A stretch of 64,000 nucleotides of DNA, taken from the NCBI RefSeq assembly GCF_900112795.1, contig NZ_FONA01000015.1, positions 43,470-107,469 of the forward strand. Direction: 5' to 3'. The position numbers and the translations under genes are program-made. This DNA is from Thermophagus xiamenensis. GTDB taxonomy: Bacteria; Bacteroidota; Bacteroidia; Bacteroidales; Marinilabiliaceae. Numbering within the stretch: position 1 is the stretch's first letter; every line of letters begins with the position of its first letter. Positions 18,395 through 28,400 of this stretch are shown one piece after another. The notes beneath the pieces were generated by a model, which had not been told where the DNA came from, did no database searches, and was given only the letters and a program-made list of their open reading frames with translations.

Positions 18395-19672
18395 TTAAGT
18401 AATTGTTATAATGTTTTTAAACTCATTAAGTTTTGATTTTAGTTCTTTTTGAAAAGAATTTCCTGTTTTTGGTTGGGGATTTGTAAGCATTCCACTGTGG
18501 TTAATGTCATTTCTTACTTGTTTAAGACTTTCATACCACGGGATTAGTTTAGAAATAATGGGGTTTTTGCCTATTTGATCAATTATATCTTTATTTTCTT
18601 TGCACTTTTCATTCCATTGTTCGAAAGATTTTTTGACCGATAAAAGATGAAAACCCGATGAAATTATTTCTCTGATTTCTCTATTATGATAATCTATTTT
18701 AAGTATTGAGGCAGTAAAATTTATAGCAGTTTCTTGGAGTATGGTTATTCCTTGTTGAATTAGTCCATTATTTAAACACCATTCGACGGCTGCCAGACCA
18801 TTAAGAATATTATTGGTTTTAAAAGCTTGTAATCGTTTTTTTATTTCTTGGAGAATAGGATTTAAAGGTTTGATTATCACATCTTGGAGATTTTCTATAT
18901 ATTGGACGACTTTATCAACAGAAGCGTTAGAAATTATGTTTTGTCCACGGCAGGTTTGTATATCCATGGCTATTATCTCTAATTCCTTTTTGATTTTATT
19001 TAATAAGAATGCAGATTCTTTTTTATTTTCCTCATACCTAATAACTGAAACAACTTTTTTGCTGGTAAGATTGGCAATTTTGTTTACTTGTCCAAAGTTT
19101 ACAAAATCGCTGGCTGCAATGCTCCAGTCTTGCAATTCCGAAAAGGCTGTTAAATCCATTATTGGAGCAAAATTATCGGAATCTCGAGCTTCATAGTTTC
19201 CATAGGTTATTTGTTTTAGGATGATGTTTTTGAGGTATTTAGAGTAATTTAAAAGAACCAGAAGCAGCATGGGTAAATAACGAAAAGAATGGGTTATATC
19301 CAGATATACTTCATCGTTTTCCTCTAAAGAATGAAAAATAATCTCAAAAATCTCCCAAATTTCATTTGTTGTTTTCCCATCAGGTATTCGTTTTATTATG
19401 GCTTGGGGTAGTTGATTTGCCAATCCGATATATTCGTATTCATCCCCGTTTTTTATTCTTTTGTGAATCGATTTGTCCCAATTATTCTTGTACGCGGCAT
19501 CGGTTAGATATAAAATTACTTTATCTTTTTCAGTCCAATTTTTACAAAAAAGGTCTACGCATGCTTTTTGAATAAAACGCTGCTTAGAAAATTGACTTTT
19601 GTCTTGCCAATAGTAATTGCATTCTTCGTAAAATCCGTTTCCTAGTATTGAAAGAAATACTTTCCGTGCCAT
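18395..19672 (-). CDS. CRISPR-associated CARF-HEPN ribonuclease, Csx2 family (TIGR02221-like)
   Basis: 425 residues. The N-terminal half is CARF-like, with a first strand KVFLSILGNGFYEE and the block EVYLDITHSFRYLPMLLLV (residues about 122-140), a variant of the DxTHG signature with Ser in the last place. The C-terminal half is helical and ends in an intact HEPN active-site motif Rx4H: R387-N-D-I-N-H392. Such proteins bind cyclic oligoadenylate made by Cas10 and cut RNA non-specifically. It is the last gene of the csm operon, 14 bases after csm5, in the position usually held by csm6. Ligand size is not predictable. Confidence 0.85.
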   Translation of the reverse strand: MARKVFLSILGNGFYEECNYYWQDKSQFSKQRFIQKACVDLFCKNWTEKDKVILYLTDAAYKNNWDKSIHKRIKNGDEYEYIGLANQLPQAIIKRIPDGKTTNEIWEIFEIIFHSLEENDEVYLDITHSFRYLPMLLLVLLNYSKYLKNIILKQITYGNYEARDSDNFAPIMDLTAFSELQDWSIAASDFVNFGQVNKIANLTSKKVVSVIRYEENKKESAFLLNKIKKELEIIAMDIQTCRGQNIISNASVDKVVQYIENLQDVIIKPLNPILQEIKKRLQAFKTNNILNGLAAVEWCLNNGLIQQGITILQETAINFTASILKIDYHNREIREIISSGFHLLSVKKSFEQWNEKCKENKDIIDQIGKNPIISKLIPWYESLKQVRNDINHSGMLTNPQPKTGNSFQKELKSKLNEFKNIITIT

Positions 19673-19686
19673 TTTATTTAAAAAAA

Positions 19687-20829
19687 TTATTTAATGGAAA
19701 TTTTCACCCATCCCAGAGGCTCATTCATGTCGGTAATTATTGATCGGGTAATGGGAAAAGGTTCTTTAATTCTATATTCGTGTTCATTTGGTGCTTTGCC
19801 CAGCTGGTACATTTTACAAAGTGATTTGAATGCATTTTCATCCTTTTCATAAATAGCCATAGCTATGGTGTTGTCGAAATAGCTTTTGCCGGAGCCAATT
19901 CGCAAGAAAAATGCTTTTTCACCGGTTTTCTCCATACGGTCAATTTCGTTCGTCATTTGATCGTAAAAGGTGTTAAGCCCTTTTTTTATTGAAATTGATA
20001 CACCATTTGAATGGTTATATAATATTTCTTGTTCTGTTAATATTGTGTTATATGCAAATACATTCATTTTTTGAAAGAAGTCGATATCCGGTGTCCAACG
20101 AGAGGATTTATAAGTTAGTTCCGAAAAAGAACTTTTGTTGATGCACATTTTTACCTGCGGCACACCGTTATATTGGGGTTTGGTCAGGTGTATACGTTCG
20201 GTTTTGAGTATTACACGCGATTGCTTATCGAAAGGGTGGGTATCGCTAATACCTAAATCTGAAAAAATAGCCCGACCGTTTTGGTCTACTTTTGTAAGGA
20301 AATTTTTTTCTACCTTTTTAGGATATTCCTGTCTAAACCATTTTTCATTGTACCTGGGAACAAGGTTGCGGATAATAGCATCCAGTGTTGCCTTACCTTC
20401 GGGGGTTTTTCTAAGCCAGTGGTAAAAGAGTGCGGTTTTAATTGCCCCTTTAATTGAAGAGCCTGGAATTATCGGCGAACCATTTAATTGATAGCAACAG
20501 TTCACCTGCTCTTTTCCACTCTCCATGTTGGGGTAGGGTATGGCATCTTTAGTTAGATCATGAGGTGAAGTTCCCAGTTCTGTTTCGATAAATCGGTTAA
20601 GCTGAATGGTGGTACCTGTGCCAGATTCATTCACCGATCGGGAAACATATTTTGAAAAAGTGTCAATTTTGCTTTTACTATTAAGCAGGTTTTGAAATTT
20701 TTCCTTGTCGATTCGGTAGAGCATTTTTTCTTCAACAAAATAATCGGTGATGGGCGACCATACCTCACCCGTACCTATCGAAACAGGTGTTATGGTTTCT
20801 ATCTTCAGGTGTTCTACACTTCTTTCCAT
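19687..20829 (-). CDS. csm5: type III-A CRISPR RAMP protein Csm5
   Basis: 380 residues. The N-terminus LKIETITPVSIGTGEVWSPITDYFVEE and the glycine-rich SPIIPGSSIKGAIKTALFYHWL are typical of Csm5, the RAMP (Cas7-like) subunit that caps the 3' end of the Csm filament. No nuclease motif is expected or seen. Its ATG at 20829 overlaps the end of csm4 by 16 bases, so translation is probably coupled. Confidence 0.9.
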   Translation of the reverse strand: MERSVEHLKIETITPVSIGTGEVWSPITDYFVEEKMLYRIDKEKFQNLLNSKSKIDTFSKYVSRSVNESGTGTTIQLNRFIETELGTSPHDLTKDAIPYPNMESGKEQVNCCYQLNGSPIIPGSSIKGAIKTALFYHWLRKTPEGKATLDAIIRNLVPRYNEKWFRQEYPKKVEKNFLTKVDQNGRAIFSDLGISDTHPFDKQSRVILKTERIHLTKPQYNGVPQVKMCINKSSFSELTYKSSRWTPDIDFFQKMNVFAYNTILTEQEILYNHSNGVSISIKKGLNTFYDQMTNEIDRMEKTGEKAFFLRIGSGKSYFDNTIAMAIYEKDENAFKSLCKMYQLGKAPNEHEYRIKEPFPITRSIITDMNEPLGWVKISIK

Positions 20830-21845
20830 AATTGTTCAATGTTTGTGTTTAATGGATAAAGAAACGCCTTTCCGTATCGTTTATACCTGCCATCATTGTT
20901 GGGTGAAATATCTACGATTCTACCTGCAATCTTCTGTGAAAGGATGGCTCCCTCGCCAACCATGTTTACCATTTTTAGTCGCTGATGGCTGTTGATGCGC
21001 CGCCCACCACGAGTAACAATGGGATAGTAGAGAAAAGCATGTTGTTCCTCCTTCGCCGGATTTATCAATGATAGCGAAAGATAATAGTCCGATGTTTCCG
21101 TTAAAGCCGGTGCTTCCGTTATTCTAACTTCTTTGAATAATCCGCATCCCGAAGATCTGTCGCCACCAAGACCTTCATCGGCCATAAGGTTTAAGACTGC
21201 CATAAACTTTTCCTGCTCATCAGGCGGAAGATTTTCTTCCAGGTAAAAATAGTAGCCTTTTTCAATTTGGCTATCCTCCTCCGGTGGAAATAGAATATTG
21301 GATTGGCTGTAAAGGCGGTTTTCTTTTTCGAGGGTATGAACCTTTACTTTTGGTATTGTAACTTCTTTGTAAACCGATATTTTATCCACCTTAATATGTG
21401 ACAATTCCTCATTTAAACAGAGCAAGTTTCCCTCTAGTAGCGTGCAGCAGTCAGGATTAAACCATTGGTCGGGAAGAACACCTTGATTGATGATGGCTTC
21501 TGATACATAAGCAATCCTTTTAAGTTTTTTGTGTTGATCGGTTGATTTTAGGTTGGCTACTACTGGCTTGGGTAAAAAGCGGAGGCGTTTTTGTTCTTTG
21601 TTGCCAATAAAGAAAAATGCCGAAGAGAGCCTAATAAGGTCGGTTTCAAAGCTATTAATTAATTGTGTGGCATCTCCATACACTTTTTGCCAAATATTGA
21701 CCATGGCAGAAAAGAGAAGGTCCGACGACGGGTGAGGCGTCACCACATTCATATGCTGTTCTTCCGCCTGGGGCAATATTTCTCCAAAATGATATTGATT
21801 GCCGGGCAAGGTAATCAGTTCAACGATTTTCATCTTGGTGGGCAT
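20814..21845 (-). CDS. csm4: type III-A CRISPR RAMP protein Csm4
   Basis: 343 residues. The order (after csm3, before csm5) and the motifs PHPSSDLLFSAMVNIW and the glycine-rich GGDRSSGCGLFKEV match Csm4, the Cas5-like subunit that binds the 5' handle of the crRNA and contacts Cas10. The ATG at 21845 overlaps csm3 by 26 bases; an internal Met four codons later is the alternative start. Confidence 0.88.
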   Translation of the reverse strand: MPTKMKIVELITLPGNQYHFGEILPQAEEQHMNVVTPHPSSDLLFSAMVNIWQKVYGDATQLINSFETDLIRLSSAFFFIGNKEQKRLRFLPKPVVANLKSTDQHKKLKRIAYVSEAIINQGVLPDQWFNPDCCTLLEGNLLCLNEELSHIKVDKISVYKEVTIPKVKVHTLEKENRLYSQSNILFPPEEDSQIEKGYYFYLEENLPPDEQEKFMAVLNLMADEGLGGDRSSGCGLFKEVRITEAPALTETSDYYLSLSLINPAKEEQHAFLYYPIVTRGGRRINSHQRLKMVNMVGEGAILSQKIAGRIVDISPNNDGRYKRYGKAFLYPLNTNIEQLWKEV

Positions 21846-22539
21846 TTATCCAATATTCACTAGTGATGTCTTGTTCTATCCTGCTTTGGGGGTTTTGTTT
21901 GTAGTAATCGTTAATGGTCCGGCGCTTTATAACGATGTCTTTAAAACAAACTCTGCCATAGCCTCTGGTGCCGCTCCCGCCAAGATAGTCGTCTTCAAGC
22001 AACCGAAACGCTTTCATTAATTCATTCAAATGCTCCCTTTCTTTGTCATCGTTATAAAGGTCATATATAATTGTGAAATTAAATTGAGCACCGGCCGGAA
22101 CACGTTCCATTTGTCGCGGATCTTTGGCACTACCTTTTATTCGGTCAATTTTGTTTTCCCACTTGGTTTCGGTCCAAGGCATTTCCATCTCTTCCTGGTT
22201 AAAGGTTTGCCGGAAAGCTTCAGTGTCGAGCATGGCGTCGGTGAAAATGAGCCGGGCTATCCCATCGATATTGGTGCTGCCGAAAAGGGTGGTTATGGGC
22301 TCTTCATCGTCTTCAATGCTTTTATAGCCATATTCCCGTGCCAGCAAGGTTCTTAATTTGCCTTTCAATGAACTGCCCGGAATATAGGGAATGCCCTCAA
22401 AATCGGATTTCAGGGGCACGGTCTTAATAACATTGTTATCGATGCCTCCAATGTCGCTCACCGAGGATGAACCGCCAACATGTAATCCTGTGATGAGCTC
22501 AATTTTTCCGCTTATGATGATTTTTCCTGTTAGGTTCAT
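21820..22539 (-). CDS. csm3: type III-A CRISPR target-RNA nuclease subunit Csm3
   Basis: 239 residues, close to the family norm. GLHVGGSSSVSDIGGIDNNVIK contains Asp34 at the place of the catalytic Asp that cuts target RNA at 6-nt steps in known Csm3 proteins. The block PYIPGSSLKGKLRTLLAREYG and the later GGSGTRGYGRVCF glycine-rich loop are also conserved. Csm3 is the repeated backbone subunit of the complex. It starts 27 bases after csm2. Confidence 0.93.
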   Translation of the reverse strand: MNLTGKIIISGKIELITGLHVGGSSSVSDIGGIDNNVIKTVPLKSDFEGIPYIPGSSLKGKLRTLLAREYGYKSIEDDEEPITTLFGSTNIDGIARLIFTDAMLDTEAFRQTFNQEEMEMPWTETKWENKIDRIKGSAKDPRQMERVPAGAQFNFTIIYDLYNDDKEREHLNELMKAFRLLEDDYLGGSGTRGYGRVCFKDIVIKRRTINDYYKQNPQSRIEQDITSEYWINAHQDENR

Positions 22540-22566
22540 GATTTTAGGATTTAGAAGATTGTGATA

Positions 22567-23013
22567 TTAGTTTTTTTCTCCATAAACTTTATGATAAGCT
22601 ACGATGGCTTCGAAAACCTTCAGAAACTCCGATAAAGAAATACCTTTACCGATGAGATCATCCGGAAGAAGGAAAAATTTTTTGGTCTCATTTGAATTTG
22701 ATGAGTCTTGACGGGCCAGCATATAGGCTATTTGAGGGCGTAGCAGTTGCAGTTGAACTTCGTTTTTTGCAGCTCTTGCCCTGGCATACAGATTTCGAAC
22801 CTGCGAGGCACTGACTTTTTTCCCATTTTTTCTGACAAATTCTTTTAATTCATCGATGGTTTGTTTCTTTTTTTCGGGACTATCGCCTTTGGTAAAAGAG
22901 AGCAAACAGTCAGGGTAATCATGAAAATCTTCCTCCTTGATGGCTTTTAATAGTTCTTCGTCGCTCTTTTTTTGGTTCTTTGTTTTAGCTTTTCTTTGGT
23001 GGTGACTATTCAT
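22567..23013 (-). CDS. csm2: type III-A CRISPR small subunit Csm2
   Basis: 148 residues, all-helical. A lysine-rich N-terminus is followed by KVSASQVRNLYARARAAK and LLRPQIAYMLARQ, then the C-terminal FLKVFEAIVAYHKVYG, which is the standard Csm2 ending. Csm2 forms the inner helical filament beside Csm3. Its ATG overlaps the cas10 stop by 4 bases. Confidence 0.93.
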   Translation of the reverse strand: MNSHHQRKAKTKNQKKSDEELLKAIKEEDFHDYPDCLLSFTKGDSPEKKKQTIDELKEFVRKNGKKVSASQVRNLYARARAAKNEVQLQLLRPQIAYMLARQDSSNSNETKKFFLLPDDLIGKGISLSEFLKVFEAIVAYHKVYGEKN

Positions 23014-24419
23014 GATTGATGATTTTTAAGTTTATACTCAGCTATTCGGGCAGCAACGGGAAACATCATGGGGTTTCCTTGCTGTTTATTGATAAAAGCA
23101 TTCAGGATTAAAGATTCATATTCGGATATCAGCCTTTCAACTATGTAGCGATTTTGTTTTTTGACATTTCGGATAAAATAAAATAATCGCCATACACGGG
23201 GCAGCTCTAGTCGACCCTTATCAACATTGCGCACGGCGGCGGCATATCCTTTGTGACTCTCCCGAATTCGCGAAATGATAGCCTTGCTTTCTTTACGATT
23301 CCGTACCAAATCATCCAGTTGATTTGAGATAGATTTCATACAAAGGAATTCTTCCCATGTAAAAACTTCCCCCATAACAGCAATTCTGTTTTTCTCCGGC
23401 GAAGCTTCTTTAGCATCACTCAAATGTTGTTCTGCAATGTCTGCCATTTTTAATACCGGGAACGAGGGATTAAAAAATATTAATGATGCCGAGAAGGTGA
23501 TGTTTTTTTTAAGTTGCGTAATCTCTTTCATCAATAGATCAGAAAAGTCTTTAAATTTTTTGTGAAGCACTTCGGTAAATTCAAGCACGGCATCGAATCC
23601 TCCCAATAAAAAAGTGTCATCCCCACCGGCAAATACCAGATAGATGTTATCTTTATACCGATAGGATGAGTCATTATGTTTAAAAGAACCTTCTTCCCGA
23701 AGTCTTCTTAGTTCGGTGCCGAAGAATTTATTGAGATGTGTGGCTAGTTTATCAGAAGCCTCCCGCGATGTTAAATCTTTGAAGTGATCTCCAAGGTTGT
23801 CTACATCAAGTTTCAGGGCGCCCAACAAATTGCTGCCGGTACGTTGCTTTGCGAACTCTGCCAAATGGTCAAAGTCAATAATTCCATTCCGGGGCGGGAT
23901 ACCTTCATCGGGCTGCTCCTGGCAGTCGTCCCATGTAGGGACATCTTCAGGACGAATGTTGGAAGAGGTTTTGGGAACAGGTGGATCGTAAGGCTGAAAA
24001 AAATCGTCGATAGCACTGCCTTGACGAAGCTTGTCGATCCCTGCTTGTTTTTCCAGGTTACTTCTTATTGTTGTGTAATTGCTGTTTAAATCCTCTGCAT
24101 TTTTCACATCTATGTATGAGAGCACCAGGTTCAATCGTCCTGCCCGTTCTTTGGTTTCATATCTTTTCCGTAACGCTAGCCATTGCGTTTCCCAATCGGC
24201 CGGTTTGGGGGCTTTTAATAAAAAGTAGCCACCCCCGCTCATGAGGTGTGTTCCATTCAGTGATTGTGCAATTTCCCGGCTAAGCTCGTCAGTTCGTTTC
24301 TTTACCTCTTGCGACCGCAGTTTGAGTTGTTGAGCAGCCCCATCAGTCTTTACCGTGAAAATGTAATTCTGAATACCCGTCACATCACCTTTGATTATTA
24401 CGAAAGGTCCTTGTGTCAT
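23010..24419 (-). CDS. cas10: type III-A CRISPR Cas10 (Csm1) without an HD domain
   Basis: 469 residues, against roughly 750-850 for full-length Csm1. It starts directly with the palm-type block FVIIKGDVTGIQNYIF, so the N-terminal HD nuclease domain is absent. The region between the two palm domains lacks the Cys pairs of the usual zinc ribbon. The second palm domain is intact: ALKLDVDNLGDHF and the cyclase motif GGDD at residues 265-268 (YLVFAGGDDTFLLGG). The complex should therefore make cyclic oligoadenylate but not cut DNA through Cas10. First gene of the csm operon; no cas6 nearby. Confidence 0.92.
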   Translation of the reverse strand: MTQGPFVIIKGDVTGIQNYIFTVKTDGAAQQLKLRSQEVKKRTDELSREIAQSLNGTHLMSGGGYFLLKAPKPADWETQWLALRKRYETKERAGRLNLVLSYIDVKNAEDLNSNYTTIRSNLEKQAGIDKLRQGSAIDDFFQPYDPPVPKTSSNIRPEDVPTWDDCQEQPDEGIPPRNGIIDFDHLAEFAKQRTGSNLLGALKLDVDNLGDHFKDLTSREASDKLATHLNKFFGTELRRLREEGSFKHNDSSYRYKDNIYLVFAGGDDTFLLGGFDAVLEFTEVLHKKFKDFSDLLMKEITQLKKNITFSASLIFFNPSFPVLKMADIAEQHLSDAKEASPEKNRIAVMGEVFTWEEFLCMKSISNQLDDLVRNRKESKAIISRIRESHKGYAAAVRNVDKGRLELPRVWRLFYFIRNVKKQNRYIVERLISEYESLILNAFINKQQGNPMMFPVAARIAEYKLKNHQS

Positions 24420-24797
24420 ATTTTTGATTTTCGGTTATTACTGGAATCAGTTGTTGGCGTTCTTTTTAGAAATAAAATCCTTTAGGAGTTTTATGAGATG
24501 AAAATTAAAAAAAATGTTGTTTTTTTTCAATCGGTGAAGCTGAAATTTGGTTAAAAGAAGTTAAAAACAAGGAAGGTTCAGTGTTTAACAATAAAGAGAT
24601 AAAAAAATGAATTTTCAGGTGCCCAAAGTTGTATAAATCAAATTTTATTAGAAAAAAATATTCAAACCTTTTTAAATGAGTTTTTTAGAGGGGTGTCGGT
24701 TGATTAGATTTTATTTTTTAGTACAGTGTTTATAAAGCTTTGTTTTACATTTTTGTTGGAACAAGAATTTGGGTTTATTATTAAAATTTGAAAATAA
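24420..24797. other. AT-rich region upstream of cas10
   Basis: No ORF, array or clear repeat. The minus strand should hold the csm operon promoter, but I found no good TAnnTTTG with a spaced TTTG. A TTCAATCG...GAAGC stretch near 24527 is only a weak chance match to the CRISPR repeat. Confidence 0.4.
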
Positions 24798-24828
24798 TTG
24801 ACAAAATTAAAAACTCTTTTTATATTTG
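24798..24828 (+). promoter_or_regulatory. Bacteroidota-type promoter upstream of the susC leader
   Basis: TTGAC at 24798 and TATATTTG at 24821-24828 are about 19 bases apart, a very good match to the TTTG/TTG and TAnnTTTG elements recognised by the Bacteroidota housekeeping sigma factor. It reads toward susC, over 600 bases away. Confidence 0.7.
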
Positions 24829-25441
24829 TGGCATAATAGAACAGAACAGCAAATGAAATCAAACCTTGATCTTATAATTTATACACTTAAACCAAAACAT
24901 AATAGGGCAGAATTTAATTTCACTTTAAACAATCCAATTATGGGGAAAATGGCAAAAAATGTTGAAAACAGGTTGATGAAGCTATTGGAAAGAAATATTG
25001 CTGGGCGAATCGATCAAATGTTGACATTTTACAAATTGATCTAAAAAAAAATTGTTTGCATAAACAAAAAAGAACAGTGAATAAGTTTTAATCTTCTTAT
25101 TATAATGTTACGTTCAGAGTCAAAACATAAAGGGTGAAATACTTAAATTGACTTTAAACTAATTTGTTATGAAAAAGACAAGGAGAAAATTTTAACATTT
25201 TAACTTATTAAGTCTTTTTTTGAATCACTTATAGGCTAATCGTTTTAATGGTGGCATTTTGTAATTTCTATTTTTTTTATTGAATAGCAGTATGTTTTTA
25301 TTGTAATTGATTTCTGTGCTGAGTAATAATAATTTCAATTATTGCTATTTGTGTTACCCTTAATAGAACAGAACAGTAAATAAAGTCTTTTTTTAAAAAT
25401 CAATGTGTTCTATTGTTAAATCAACTTTAAACTAAACCATT
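24829..25441 (+). repeat. triplicated, partly decayed susC leader
   Basis: Three blocks share the same order of words. Block 1 has AATAGAACAGAACAGCAAAT (about 24836) and ACTTTAAACAATCCAATTAT (about 24922). Block 2 has AAAGAACAGTGAATAAG (about 25068) and ACTTTAAACTAATTTGTTAT then GAAAAAGAC (about 25151). Block 3 has AATAGAACAGAACAGTAAAT (about 25363) and ACTTTAAACTAAACCATTAT then GAAAAAAAC (about 25423), where the last is the real susC start. In block 2 the start-like ATG opens only MKKTRRKF before a stop. This looks like leader duplication with loss of the gene copies. Confidence 0.6.
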
Positions 25442-28400
25442 ATGAAAAAAACAGTTTTGTTTTTTATTCTAGGATTGTGTCAAACAATCGCCGTTATAGC
25501 GCAAGTAACGGTGAACGGGCGAGTAAGTGACACTAGTGGCTTGCCTATTCCGGGGGCTACTGTGCATGAAAAGGGAACCCAAAACGGTGTGATTACTGAT
25601 GTGAATGGTAATTATCGTATCCAAGTTTCAGGGGAGCAGTCAATCTTGGTATTTTCTTTTGTAGGTATGGAAACTCAGGAAATCTTGGTCGGAGGCCAAG
25701 ATAAAATAGATGTTATTTTGGAAGAGGCACTAACCGACTTGGAAGAAGTAGTAGTAATTGGGTATGGTGTTCAAAAGAAAAAACTGACAACAGGTGCTAA
25801 TTTAAATATTAGTGGGGATGACCTCCAAAGTCAAAAGACTAGTGAGCCACTGGAAGCTATCCAAAGTCAATCTCCCGGAGTTAATATTATACAAAGTTCT
25901 GGTATGCCCGGCGAAGGATTTAAAGTTAATATTCGAGGGCTTGGGACGATTGGAAACTCTGCCCCTTTGTATGTTATTGATGGTGTAGCGGGTGGCGATA
26001 TTAATAATTTAAATCCCGCTGACATTGAGTCTATTGATGTTTTAAAAGATGCTGCTTCTGCCGCTATTTATGGAGCCCGGGCTGCTAATGGTGTGATTCT
26101 GGTAACTACTAAACAAGGGAAGAAAGGTAAAATGGAAGTTTCCTATGACGGGTACTTTGGCTTTCAGGATATAGAAAATATGGTTGAACCTCTAAATGCC
26201 AAACAATTCATGGAAATTTATAATGAAGAAAGAGTTGTCTCTGGAAAGGAACCAATTGATTTTGCAAGCATTATTCCTGAATTGTATCAAAAACTTCAAA
26301 GTGGAACATGGAATGGAACAAATTGGCTTAAAGAGACCTATAATAAAAATGCCCCAATTCAAAACCATGCCATTAGTATTTCCGGAGGTTCCGATCAATC
26401 TGTTTTTTCATTAGGCTTCTCTTATGCCTCTCAGGAAGGTGTTTTTGGAAAACCCGTTGAACCTCATCATGATAAATACACCTTTAGGTTGAATAGTAAC
26501 CATGTTATTTTGGAAAAAAACGGCCAAAATATTATACGTATTGGCGAAACTCTAAACTTTAGTTCGCGAGAAAGGTCTGGGATCGCAGTAGGGGGAATGT
26601 ATTGGAACGATATTCGAAATATGTTGGTAGGGAATCCTTTGGTCCCGGTGTATAATGATGATGGTGAGTATTTTGCTAGTGATGACTTGGATCAAGCAGG
26701 ATTGTCTTCTCTTTCATCTAGAATTTATAACCCATTAGCTCAAATGCATCTAAATAGGGGAATGAATGAAACTACCACTTATAATATTAATAGCAATGCA
26801 TTTATAGAAATTCAACCAATTCCAAAATTAATTTTCAGAAGTAGTTATGGTTTTAAAATGAATTCCAGCCGATATCGCAGTTTTCAACCTGAATATAATT
26901 TGGCTGGTGATGTTACTCTAAGCCCGGGACGTATTACTCAATCCTCAGGAAATGGACATGACTGGACTTTTGAAAATACTTTGAATTACTCGTTTGATTT
27001 AGGATTTAATTCCTTTGATATTTTAATTGGTCAGTCCGCTGAAAAATGGGGTCTGGGTGAAGAGATGGAAACAATTAATGCCAACCCTACTTTTGAAAGT
27101 TATAAAAATGCTTATATCGATACAACTGATGGGTTAACTACAGGGGTCACAAGTTTGTCTGGAGGGCCATTTGACAATCGAGGTTCTTTAGCTTCATTTT
27201 TCGGAAGAGTTAACTATGACTTTAATGAAAAATATTTGCTCACTTTTGTGATGAGAGCTGATGGCTCGTCTAACTTCGCAAAAGGTAATCGGTGGGGATA
27301 TTTCCCTTCTATTTCTGCGGGATGGGTATTATCTGAAGAAGATTTTATTAAAGATTTGGACTTTTTTGATTTTCTTAAATTGAGAGGTAGTTGGGGGCAG
27401 AACGGAAATCATGATATCGAATCATTCCAGTATTTAAGTATTATTGGTTTTGATGATGAAAATAATTATACTTTTGGTTTAGACAAAACTCAGCAACAAT
27501 TAGGGGGGTATCCTGCCATTCTTCCCAATCCTGACGTTACTTGGGAAACATCAGAACAAGTCGATATAGGTCTTGACGCCTATTTTTTAAAATCAAAACT
27601 TCAACTTACGTTTGATTATTATAAGAAAACAACCAAAGACTGGTTAGTTGAACCGCCAATTCTTGATTCAGATGGACCAGCGCCAGCTTATGTAAACGGG
27701 GGAGATATTGTAAATAAGGGATTTGAGTTCTCTTTACGCTGGAATGATACTTTGGGTCCAATTGATTACAGTGCACATTTTAACTTTTCTCATAATGACA
27801 ATGAGGTCACTAAGTTAGGAAACGCCTCTGGTTATATTGCCAGTGAGGCAAATATAATTTCTCAGGGGACTGATCCTGTTTGGAGAGTTGAAACAGGCTA
27901 TCCGGTCGGATATTTTTACGGTTATAAAACTGCAGGGATTTTTCAAAACCAACAACAAATTGATAATTGGACTCACGGATTTCTTCAAGAAAATCCTCAA
28001 CCTGGTGATGTTATTTTCTTGGATACGAATGGCGATGGTGCAGTTACCCCAGATGACAAAACCATGATAGGGAATCCTCATCCCGACATTAGAATCGGTT
28101 TTGGATTCAGTTTAAATTATAAAGGATTAGATTTCTCTTTTAGCGGTAAAGGCGCATTCGGTCATCAGATTCTGAAATCGTATCGATCATTCGCTGATAA
28201 TGAATTTCGCAACTACACAACAGAAATTTTAAATAGGTGGCATGGAGAAGGAACCTCCAATTCCTTTCCTCGTCTGACCGCTGGGAATGGTACTAACAGA
28301 ATTAATATCTCAGAAATTTACATTGAAGATGGTGATTTCATTAAAATTTCCAATGTAACTCTTGGGTATGATTTCAAAAAATTAATCACTGACATTCCCT

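Noticed and set aside
24520..24545. TTCAATCG...GAAGC upstream of cas10 as a relic of a type III array
   Set aside because: The match is short, has no flanking copies and lacks the repeat centre.
24826..25044. Possible 60-70 residue peptide upstream of susC
   Set aside because: The frame lies within leader block 1, and its internal ATG region corresponds to the decayed start of the other blocks.
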